In this document: one piece after another, positions 15,465 to 22,682 of the stretch
Numbering within the stretch: the first letter of the stretch is position 1
Layout: the number at the start of each line of letters is the position of its first letter
Source: Herpetosiphonaceae bacterium
GTDB taxonomy: Bacteria; Chloroflexota; Chloroflexia; Chloroflexales; Kallotenuaceae
DNA length: 64,000 nucleotides
Assembly (NCBI GenBank): GCA_013821605.1
Contig: JACDGP010000003.1
Location: forward strand, 36,772-100,771
Direction of reading: 5' to 3'
Notes under the pieces: model-generated
What the model was told of the DNA's origin: nothing
Seen by the model: only the letters and a program-made list of their open reading frames with translations
The model's database searches: none
Position numbers and translations under genes: made by a program

Positions 15465-16541
15465 GTGTATCAGCGCGTCGCGTATCCGCTGCTGGCACAA
15501 CTGGATGCCGAGCTTGCACATGACATAACACTTCGCCTACTTGGTCGTGCGAGTCGTAGTCCACTGCTCCTGGGCCTGCTACGACGCCGGCTGCTACTTA
15601 CCGACCCGCGGCTGCATGTGCGCTTGTTTGGGTGTGACTTCCCCAATCCATTGGGCGTGGCCGCCGGGCTAGACAAAAACGGCGTCGCTGTGACTGCCCT
15701 GCATAGCCTCGGTTTTGGCTATGTCGAGGTGGGGACGGTGACGCCCGAACCCCAGGGCGGCAATCCACAGCCGCGCATGTTTCGCTTGCAGGAGGACCAG
15801 GCATTAATTAATCGCCTGGGCTTTCCGGGCAGGGGCACTGCGGCAGTGGCAGGCCAGTTACGGCGGCTGCGCGGCCCGCGACCGATCCTAGGGATTAATC
15901 TGGGCGCGAACAAAGCGGCAGTCGAGGGCGGGACGGCAGTGGCCGATTATCTACACGGCATGCAGACCCTGGCCTCGGAGTCCGATTACCTGGCGATCAA
16001 TATCAGCTCGCCCAACACCGCGCGCTTACGTGAGCTACAAGGCCGTGAAGCACTGGCCGGACTGCTGCAAGCGGTCATCGCCGAGCGTGACCGGCTCTCG
16101 GTGCGCCGTCCCGTGCTGGTCAAGATCGCGCCCGACCTGTCGCCGGCAGAACTGGATGAGTTGCTCAATGTCGTCATGGCGCACCGCGTCGATGGGTTGA
16201 TCGCCACCAACACCACGCTGGCGCGGCCCACCACTCTGCGTAGCCCACATAGCGCACAACAAGGAGGCTTGAGCGGTCGTCCCTTAGCCGATCGCTCTAA
16301 CGCAGTCATCCGCACGATCTACCGGGCAACCGCCGGCCGTTTGCCGATCATCGGCGTAGGCGGCATCTTCAGCGCTACGGATGCTTGGCACAAACTACGG
16401 GCCGGTGCCTCGCTTGTGCAGCTATACACTGGCTTTGTGTATGGCGGACCGTTGACGGCTACCACGATTAATCGTGACCTGTTGCAACGTCTTGTAGCCG
16501 AAGGTGTATCACAGATAACAGAGATCGTGGGCACCTTGTAG
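15465..16541 (+). CDS. pyrD: dihydroorotate dehydrogenase (quinone), class 2
   Basis: Oxidises dihydroorotate to orotate in pyrimidine synthesis using FMN and passes electrons to the quinone pool. The N-terminal helix pair (YPLLAQLDAELAHDITL) is the membrane-associating region of class 2 enzymes. Then come GVAAGLDKNGVAV, GFGYVEVGTVTPEPQ, NPQPRMFRL, LINRLGF, INISSPNTARLRELQ with the catalytic serine, KIAPDLS, IATNTT and IIGVGGIFSATDAWHKLRAGA. The start is taken as GTG 15465, six bases after glyS, and would be reached by coupling. Its partners pyrF-pyrE lie far off at 57-58.5 kb. Confidence 0.93.
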   Translation: MYQRVAYPLLAQLDAELAHDITLRLLGRASRSPLLLGLLRRRLLLTDPRLHVRLFGCDFPNPLGVAAGLDKNGVAVTALHSLGFGYVEVGTVTPEPQGGNPQPRMFRLQEDQALINRLGFPGRGTAAVAGQLRRLRGPRPILGINLGANKAAVEGGTAVADYLHGMQTLASESDYLAINISSPNTARLRELQGREALAGLLQAVIAERDRLSVRRPVLVKIAPDLSPAELDELLNVVMAHRVDGLIATNTTLARPTTLRSPHSAQQGGLSGRPLADRSNAVIRTIYRATAGRLPIIGVGGIFSATDAWHKLRAGASLVQLYTGFVYGGPLTATTINRDLLQRLVAEGVSQITEIVGTL

Positions 16542-16557
16542 ATCGTGACCGCACCCT

Positions 16558-17439
16558 TTATTTGGTACCGTGACTTTTGGCCTGAGCGGCAGCAGGTTGT
16601 TGGTAAATTTGGGTAGTCGAAATTGAGGCATGACCAAGCAAGGTTTGGACGGCCCGCAGGTCAGCACCGTTGGCCAGCATGTGTTCGGCGAACGAATGGC
16701 GCAACATATGAGGTGTCAACTCCTGTACACCCAGTTGGTTCGCATAGCCCTTTAGGATCAGCCAGAAGCCCTGGCGCGTCAGTCGTTTGCCGCGATGGTT
16801 CAGAAACAAGGCCGCATCAGGTTCGTTGGCGGCGCGGGCGATCTGCGAACGGCTGATGTCGAGGTATTCTTCCAGCGCTGTGCCGGCCGAGCCACTAATC
16901 GGCAGGATCCGCTCCTTCGAGCGTCCTACACAACGAACCTGCTCGTCGTCGAGCCGCAGGTCGTCGATATTCAAGGCGACCAGTTCGCTCACACGCATAC
17001 CCGTCGCATATAACAACTCCAGCATGGCCTTGTCACGCAGCGCTTCCGGACCGGCCTGTCGTAACGGCAGTTCGAGTAGCTCGTCAACCAGATTAACGGT
17101 GATCGAGCGCGGTGGCGTGCGGTCAACCTTGGGCGAGTCAAGCTCGGCGGCAGGATCGGTCGCTACAACACCGTTGGCGGCCAGAAAGGCGCTGAACGAC
17201 TTAACCGCTGCCGTGCGTCGAGCCAGCGTCGAAGTCGCATAGCGGCGCTCGCGCAGAAACAATAAGAAGGCGAGCACGTCGTCGCGGCTCAAGGTTGACC
17301 AATTCGTGTGGCCGCGTTCACTGAAAAAGCTGCGAAACTGCTCAAGGTCGGTACGGTAGGCAGAGCTAGTATTCTCCGAAAGCCGCCGCTCATCTTTGAG
17401 GTGGCTGAAAAAGCGGTCGAGCTGCTCCTGCATGGACAT
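16558..17439 (-). CDS. tyrosine recombinase, XerC/XerD type
   Basis: A 293-residue site-specific recombinase with a SAM-like N-terminal core-binding domain (FFSHLKDERRLSENTSSAYRTDL) and a catalytic domain with all active residues: Arg149 (ATGMRVSEL), Lys175 (GRSKERILP), His244-x-x-Arg247 (TPHMLRHSFA), His270 (LLGHASISTT) and Tyr279. This size and layout suit the chromosome dimer resolvase or an integrase of that kind. There are no phage genes around it, so a housekeeping role is more likely. AGGAG lies five bases from the ATG. Confidence 0.9.
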   Translation of the reverse strand: MSMQEQLDRFFSHLKDERRLSENTSSAYRTDLEQFRSFFSERGHTNWSTLSRDDVLAFLLFLRERRYATSTLARRTAAVKSFSAFLAANGVVATDPAAELDSPKVDRTPPRSITVNLVDELLELPLRQAGPEALRDKAMLELLYATGMRVSELVALNIDDLRLDDEQVRCVGRSKERILPISGSAGTALEEYLDISRSQIARAANEPDAALFLNHRGKRLTRQGFWLILKGYANQLGVQELTPHMLRHSFAEHMLANGADLRAVQTLLGHASISTTQIYQQPAAAQAKSHGTK

Positions 17440-17523
17440 GATTCTCCTGACCTGGTGTACATCCAGGGCGATGGTAGCTCAGGAAGGGGGGTTATGTCAA
17501 ACGCGACCGCTCACAGCATGTTG

Positions 17524-19161
17524 CTAGAAATACCGGCTCAGGTTTTCAAAGACCTTGTTAATGTCACTGGTGCCGCCTTTGATCACCTCGCCGCGCCCGA
17601 AATCCGCGATCGCTTTGAGGACTGTCTCATTGGCATCACTGCCATAGGCAATCGGGAAGATGGTGGTGTTCGTTTCAACGAACTGTTGCTTGATCTGATA
17701 CAAGTTGGTTTTACTAGAATTATCGGCACCATCCGACAGCAGCACCACGGCCTGAATCCGGTCTTGAGCATCTGGTACGTCCTTCAGCGTTTGGAGCGCC
17801 GTCTGGAGTCCGTCATACAGCGCAGTCCCACCATTGGCCTGGATATCTGTGATCGCGCCATCAAGTTGGAGCCGGTTGTCTCTGAGCTTCGCCAACGGTT
17901 GCACTTGTGTAACTTTATCAGAGAAGGTAACGAGGGCCACTCGATCATCGGGCAGCAGGCGGCTCAAGAAGAGTCCCACTCCGTTCTTGGCCTGATCGAG
18001 CTTGTCACCGTTCATCGATCCAGAGATGTCGAGCAACAGTACGATATCGGCGCGTTTGCGTGCCTGACCCCATGCTTGCTTGGCGGCGACCAGCACCGCG
18101 CCGGATGGTACCTCAAGTGTCGTTTGGGGTTGGGCCGGATCAATTCCAAAGGCCGGCGTCAGCGGAGATGCCAGCTTGACATTGGGGTTAGCGGGGCGAA
18201 AGCCATAGCTCATCGCGACCGTCTGTGACGCAGGCGTCAGCAAGAAGTCATAGAGCTGTGCAGCAGCCTGCTGCTCTTCGACGGGCGCGTTGCGCATGAC
18301 AATAAAAGGATCATCATGGAAGAAGGTGCCTTCACGCGGATAGATCGCGACGAGCGGCGGATTGGGCTGCCCCTTATTGAAGTCGATCAGCGTTATCTCC
18401 TCCATCGGAAAAGCGGAGATATACGACATACCGTACTTTTTCATATTGTCGGAGAAGACCAGCGTGTTGTAGCCGTAGTGGCGAATACTATGGCTCAGAT
18501 CACTTAAAAACTGGGTGGTTTGGGGACCTTGCACATCGGCAACCGTTAGACCGCGCGCTTTGTTATTGGCGGAGTAGACTTCGGCCAGGATGGTTGATAG
18601 CGCGGTGGTACTGATCTCAGGATCGGTATGGCCCCAGGTAAAGCGGCCCCACTCGGGATGGTTGTATTCGCCCCAGCCCTTGTCGGACTTCGTCAGCGCC
18701 AGCAAGTCGCTCCAGCCAATAGGTTTGGTGGGCCAGCCCAGCGCCTCGGCCATCGGCTTCCACATCGAAATCACGACGGGTGTTAGTACGAGCGCCTTGT
18801 TGGAGACCGCCGGATCGGGCGTATTCGGTGCCTCGTTTTTAAGCACTTCTAGCCAAGCTGATGAGGAGGGTGACCAGACGGTTGGCTTGAAGGTACCCTG
18901 CACCATCTCGGTGCGAGCGGCACCGGATGATTTATTAATACCTTCGACCACGATCGGGCGGCCATTCAGCTTGGGCTTGCTGGCAGCGAAGGCCGCAAAG
19001 CGATCGGTGAGCCAACCTTCCTTCTCGGGTGAATAAGCCAGTGTGATCTTAATCGCGTTCGCCGGAACGCCCGATGCCGACGTCAGGATGCCAGCATCGG
19101 CACTACATCCCGTCACGACCACAAGTATGACCAACAGCGCACTGCACAAAAAACGTTGCAT
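17524..19161 (-). CDS. lipoprotein combining a solute-binding domain with a von Willebrand factor A domain
   Basis: The ATG at 19161 has AAGGA upstream and begins a lipoprotein signal (LLVILVVVTGC). Residues about 35-350 resemble a type 2 periplasmic substrate-binding protein: ITLAYSPEKEGWLTDRFAAF, VWSPSSSAWLEVL, KPIGWSDLLAL, FYS-less central hinge and TPASQTVAMSYGFRPANPNV near the end. Residues 369-545 form a VWA domain with a full metal site: DISGS at 378-382, the Thr in GGTALYDG near 446, and SDGADN near 477. Such proteins sit on the outer face of the cell; the VWA half probably binds a partner protein through a metal ion. No transport genes are adjacent. Ligand unknown. Confidence 0.82.
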   Translation of the reverse strand: MQRFLCSALLVILVVVTGCSADAGILTSASGVPANAIKITLAYSPEKEGWLTDRFAAFAASKPKLNGRPIVVEGINKSSGAARTEMVQGTFKPTVWSPSSSAWLEVLKNEAPNTPDPAVSNKALVLTPVVISMWKPMAEALGWPTKPIGWSDLLALTKSDKGWGEYNHPEWGRFTWGHTDPEISTTALSTILAEVYSANNKARGLTVADVQGPQTTQFLSDLSHSIRHYGYNTLVFSDNMKKYGMSYISAFPMEEITLIDFNKGQPNPPLVAIYPREGTFFHDDPFIVMRNAPVEEQQAAAQLYDFLLTPASQTVAMSYGFRPANPNVKLASPLTPAFGIDPAQPQTTLEVPSGAVLVAAKQAWGQARKRADIVLLLDISGSMNGDKLDQAKNGVGLFLSRLLPDDRVALVTFSDKVTQVQPLAKLRDNRLQLDGAITDIQANGGTALYDGLQTALQTLKDVPDAQDRIQAVVLLSDGADNSSKTNLYQIKQQFVETNTTIFPIAYGSDANETVLKAIADFGRGEVIKGGTSDINKVFENLSRYF

Positions 19162-19326
19162 GTTTGATCCTTGTCTATCGTCGTGCAAAGTAGATACGTT
19201 CGGGTGCTGTTCGAGGTTGCAGCGTAGCATACTCGGTGCTCGCTGTACATAGCCATGAAAGTAGCGGTACAATAGCATCTGATAACGTCGCCCCCAGGGA
19301 GCGCACAAAGGAGTGTTTGAACTCTT

Positions 19327-19584
19327 ATGACTGATTCGCACGCATCAGATGCGTCGCAGCTACATCCGGCTGAGCGGTATGACCAGCTGACCGACGGCAA
19401 AACAGCCTCTGATAGCACCACACGCTCGGCGCAGGATGTTGGTAGTATGCCGTCGGCAGGCCAGGGTGCCGTGGAAACCGAAATGACACCGCTGACGCCT
19501 CCTTCTGCCGATAGTGATACCAATGCGGGAGCAGCAAGTGCCGATGACGACTTCGATCCCGCCGATGAAATTACACCGGGGTAA
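19327..19584 (+). CDS. small acidic, disordered protein of 85 residues
   Basis: The product is rich in Asp, Ser, Thr and Ala with no hydrophobic segment (MTDSHASDASQLHPAERYDQ..., ending DDDFDPADEITPG). AAAGGAG lies about eleven bases before the ATG and a TACAAT -10 element near 19268. It precedes korA by about 60 bases and may be in the same transcript. I do not recognise it; low-complexity composition makes family assignment impossible by eye. It is divergent from the VWA lipoprotein gene. Confidence 0.5.
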   Translation: MTDSHASDASQLHPAERYDQLTDGKTASDSTTRSAQDVGSMPSAGQGAVETEMTPLTPPSADSDTNAGAASADDDFDPADEITPG

Positions 19585-19645
19585 ATAAGCAGGTCACACG
19601 CCTCGGCGGTGGTGGGACCATATATGTAATTAAGAGGAGATCCTC

Positions 19646-21478
19646 ATGAGCACGGTAGACGTGCAAGCGGACGTCCAGCACAGCGCGGTGGCGGAGCGTC
19701 CCACAGTTGTCAACGATTTTTCTTTTGTGGCGGCTACGGTCAATGGATCAGGCAGCCAAACGGCCAACAGTGTCTTGATCCGCGCGATCTTTAAGATGGG
19801 TATTCCGGTTAACGGCAAGAATCTGTTTCCATCAAATATTTCGGGCTTACCTACCTGGTATACCATCCGAATCAATAAAGACGGTTATATCGCACGGCGC
19901 GAAGGCACCGAGATTGTGGTGGCCTTTAACAAAAATACGGCGGCGGCAGACCTCGCGGGGCTACCCGAGGGTGGCGTGTGCGTTTATGCCGACGATATTC
20001 CCTTGGATCGCGCGCGCACCGATGTGACCTATTATGCACTGCCCGCGAAGGAGCTGGTCAAGCAGTCGGGCGCGGATGTCAAGCTGCGCGATTATGTGGC
20101 GAACATGGTGTATGTCGGTGCACTGGCCGAGTTGCTGGGCATTGACCGTGACGAGATTAAAGCGGCACTCACGTTTCATTTCCAGGGCAAGACCAAGCCG
20201 ATCAACCTAAATTATGGCGTGGTCGAAGCCGCCGCAGAATGGGTGCGAGCTAACAACCATGCGCCCTGCCCGTTCCGCGTCGAAGCGATGGCTAAGACCA
20301 CCGGTCAGATCATGATCGATGGCAACACCGCCGGCGCACTGGGTGCGGTCTTCGGCGGCGTGTCGCTGGTTAGCTGGTATCCGATTACGCCTTCGACCAG
20401 TTTGGTCGATGCACTCAACGAATACTTGCCTGAGTTCCGCCATGATGCCGATGGTGCGCCGACCTATACGGTCGTGCAGGCCGAGGACGAGCTGGCGGCG
20501 ATCGGGATGGTGATGGGTGCCGGTTGGGCCGGCGCGCGCGCTATGACAGCCACGTCGGGCCCCGGTATCTCTTTGATGTCCGAGTTCGCCGGTCTGGGCT
20601 ATTTTGCCGAAATTCCGGGCGTGATCTGGGATATTCAACGCATGGGACCCTCAACCGGTTTGCCGACGCGTGTGTCACAGGGCGATGTGCTTTCAACGTA
20701 CTTCCTCGGCCATGGTGATACGCGGCATGTATGCTTGCTACCCGGTACGATGGCCGACTGCTTCGAGTTTGGCTACCTTGCCTTCGATCTAGCCGAACGG
20801 CTGCAAACACCGGTCTTCGTGCTTAGCGATCTTGACCTTGGCATGAACTCTTGGCTGAGCGAGCCCTTCACCTATCCGCAGGAGCCGATGGATCGTGGCA
20901 AGGTGCTGTCTGTCGAAGACTTGAAGCGGCTTGGTAGCTTCCAGCGCTATGCCGATGTAGATGGCGATGGGATTGGCTACCGCACCTTGCCGGGCACCGA
21001 TCATCCCGCTGCGGCTTATTTCACGCGAGGGACTGGTCATAACGCCAACGCGATCTATAGCGAACGGCCTGATGACTGGCAGGGCAATATGGAACGGCTG
21101 GATCGCAAGCACGAGACAGCCCGCCGCCTGGTGCCGAAGCCGGTCATCGATCAGCATGCTGCGGCGAAGCTGGCTATTCTCGGCTTTGGTTCGAGTGACG
21201 GTGCGATCCAGGAGGCGCGTGACCGGCTAACGACGCAGGGCGTCGCTACCAGTTCGTTGCGTCTGCGGGCGTTGCCCCTGACGGACGAGGTACGCGACTT
21301 TGTGGCAGCCCATGAGCGGGTGTATGTGGTCGAGTTGAATCAAGACGGCCAAATGTACCGCCTCCTGTGCATGGAATACCCAGAGCTTGCGACCAAATTC
21401 ATTTCAATCGCCCATTGTGATGGTCTGCCGCTGACGGCGCGCTTTATCACTGAGCAGATACAACAAAGAGAAGGTTAA
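19646..21478 (+). CDS. korA: 2-oxoacid:acceptor oxidoreductase, gamma-alpha fused subunit
   Basis: The N-terminal 200 residues are the gamma domain (FSFVAATVNGSGSQTANSVL...IFKMGIPVNGKNLFPSNISGLP...), followed by the alpha domain: LVSWYPITPSTSLVDAL, VQAEDELAAIGMVMGAGWAGARAMTATSGPG and QRMGPSTGLPTR. The C-terminal domain has LAILGFGSSDGAIQEA. With KorB it forms a 2-oxoacid:ferredoxin oxidoreductase that makes or uses CoA thioesters such as succinyl-CoA, linked to low-potential electrons. GAGGAG precedes the ATG. The fused architecture is normal for aerobic KorAB enzymes. korB follows after four bases. Confidence 0.93.
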   Translation: MSTVDVQADVQHSAVAERPTVVNDFSFVAATVNGSGSQTANSVLIRAIFKMGIPVNGKNLFPSNISGLPTWYTIRINKDGYIARREGTEIVVAFNKNTAAADLAGLPEGGVCVYADDIPLDRARTDVTYYALPAKELVKQSGADVKLRDYVANMVYVGALAELLGIDRDEIKAALTFHFQGKTKPINLNYGVVEAAAEWVRANNHAPCPFRVEAMAKTTGQIMIDGNTAGALGAVFGGVSLVSWYPITPSTSLVDALNEYLPEFRHDADGAPTYTVVQAEDELAAIGMVMGAGWAGARAMTATSGPGISLMSEFAGLGYFAEIPGVIWDIQRMGPSTGLPTRVSQGDVLSTYFLGHGDTRHVCLLPGTMADCFEFGYLAFDLAERLQTPVFVLSDLDLGMNSWLSEPFTYPQEPMDRGKVLSVEDLKRLGSFQRYADVDGDGIGYRTLPGTDHPAAAYFTRGTGHNANAIYSERPDDWQGNMERLDRKHETARRLVPKPVIDQHAAAKLAILGFGSSDGAIQEARDRLTTQGVATSSLRLRALPLTDEVRDFVAAHERVYVVELNQDGQMYRLLCMEYPELATKFISIAHCDGLPLTARFITEQIQQREG

Positions 21479-21482
21479 TACC

Positions 21483-22529
21483 ATGGCAACCGCAGCTAAA
21501 CCCGGTGATAACCGGAAAATCAACCTGATCGGTCTGGAGCGGACCGACTATAAAGGCAACGTTTCAACGCTCTGCGCGGGATGCGGCCATGACTCGATCT
21601 CGGCACAAATCATGACCGCCGCGTTCGATCTATCGCTCAAGCCCCATACGATTATTAAGATGAGCGGCATCGGCTGTTCATCGAAGTCGCCCGCTTATTT
21701 CCTGAGCCGCTCGCACGGCTTCAACGCCTTACATGGCCGTATGCCGTCGGTCGTGACCGGCGCGACGCTGGCCAACCGGTCGCTAGAGGCGATCGCGGTT
21801 AGTGGTGACGGCGATACCGGCAGCATCGGTTTCAGCCAGTACAAGCACCTGCTACGCCGCAATGTGCCGATGGTGTATATCATCGAAAATAACGGTGTGT
21901 ATGGATTGACCAAGGGCCAGTTCTCGGCTACTGCCGACCAGGGCCAGAAGCTCAAATATGCGGGCCTTAACGAGTTACCGCCGATTGATCTGTGTGCCGA
22001 GGCGATCCTGAGCGGCTGTGGCTTCGTGGCGCGCTCCTTCAGTGGTGATGCCAAGCAGGTACGCGAGTTGCTCAAAGCTGCCATGTCGTACCATGGTACG
22101 GCAGTTGTTGATATCATCAGCCCGTGCGTGACTTTCAACAACCATGACGAGTCAACCAAAAGCTATGCATACGGCAAGGCCCACGAGGAGCCGATCCACG
22201 ATATCACCTTTATTAAGCAATACGAAGAGATCACAGTCGATTACGAGCCTGGCACCGTGCAGGTGGTCAAAATGCACGACGGCCCGACGATCCGGCTCAA
22301 GAAATTGGATCGCGACTATGATCCGACCAGCAAAATGGCGGCCTTGCAACTGCTCGAAGGTGCGCACGAAAAGCAAGAATTTGTCACCGGCCTGCTGTAT
22401 ATTAACGAGGGTCGTCCGACCCTGCCGGAGTTGCAGCATCTGCCATCAACGCCACTGGCCAAGCTGTCGCCCGATCAGCTACGCCCAGGCGAGGACAAGC
22501 TGCGCGAGATCATGGCGACCTTCATGTAA
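21483..22529 (+). CDS. korB: 2-oxoacid:acceptor oxidoreductase, beta subunit
   Basis: Thiamine diphosphate-binding subunit. CAGCGHDSIS and IGCSSKSPAYF supply three of the cysteines expected to hold a [4Fe-4S] cluster, GDGDTGSIGFSQYKHLLRRN with NNGVYGLTKGQFSAT is the ThDP/Mg motif, and ISPCVTFNNHDESTKSY supplies another cysteine. No separate delta (2x[4Fe-4S] ferredoxin-like) subunit gene follows, so electrons should leave directly from the beta cluster to ferredoxin. A strong terminator ends the unit, so small acidic protein-korA-korB look like one operon. Confidence 0.93.
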   Translation: MATAAKPGDNRKINLIGLERTDYKGNVSTLCAGCGHDSISAQIMTAAFDLSLKPHTIIKMSGIGCSSKSPAYFLSRSHGFNALHGRMPSVVTGATLANRSLEAIAVSGDGDTGSIGFSQYKHLLRRNVPMVYIIENNGVYGLTKGQFSATADQGQKLKYAGLNELPPIDLCAEAILSGCGFVARSFSGDAKQVRELLKAAMSYHGTAVVDIISPCVTFNNHDESTKSYAYGKAHEEPIHDITFIKQYEEITVDYEPGTVQVVKMHDGPTIRLKKLDRDYDPTSKMAALQLLEGAHEKQEFVTGLLYINEGRPTLPELQHLPSTPLAKLSPDQLRPGEDKLREIMATFM

Positions 22530-22548
22530 CGTGTGCCAACCTGAAGCT

Positions 22549-22584
22549 AAACACCGTAGTCTCCGTGACGGAGCTGCGGTGTTT
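22549..22584 (+). terminator. terminator of korAB
   Basis: AAACACCG (22549-22556) pairs with CGGTGTTT (22577-22584), and inside it CTCCG pairs with CGGAG around a TGA loop. A T-rich stretch follows. This is the most convincing terminator in the window. Confidence 0.8.
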
Positions 22585-22682
22585 GGTTTAAGGACTGGTC
22601 GAGTGATTGGTTGGAACTCCCGCTGTAGTGCCTGTTGAGTCCTATTGTGCACAAGGAGAAGGGAGCACCGGCCATAGTCCGA

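Noticed and set aside
16558..17439. Integrase of a prophage or genomic island
   Set aside because: No phage genes, attachment repeats or tRNA target are adjacent, and the protein has the size and layout of XerC/XerD.
17308..18228. Plus-strand open frame of 306 codons
   Set aside because: It is antisense to the XerC/D gene start and the VWA domain, both of which have clear motifs; the plus product has no recognisable domain.
19630..19658. Hairpin hiding the korA ribosome site (GAGGA...TCCTC)
   Set aside because: The two arms are separated by only two bases, too few for a stable loop.
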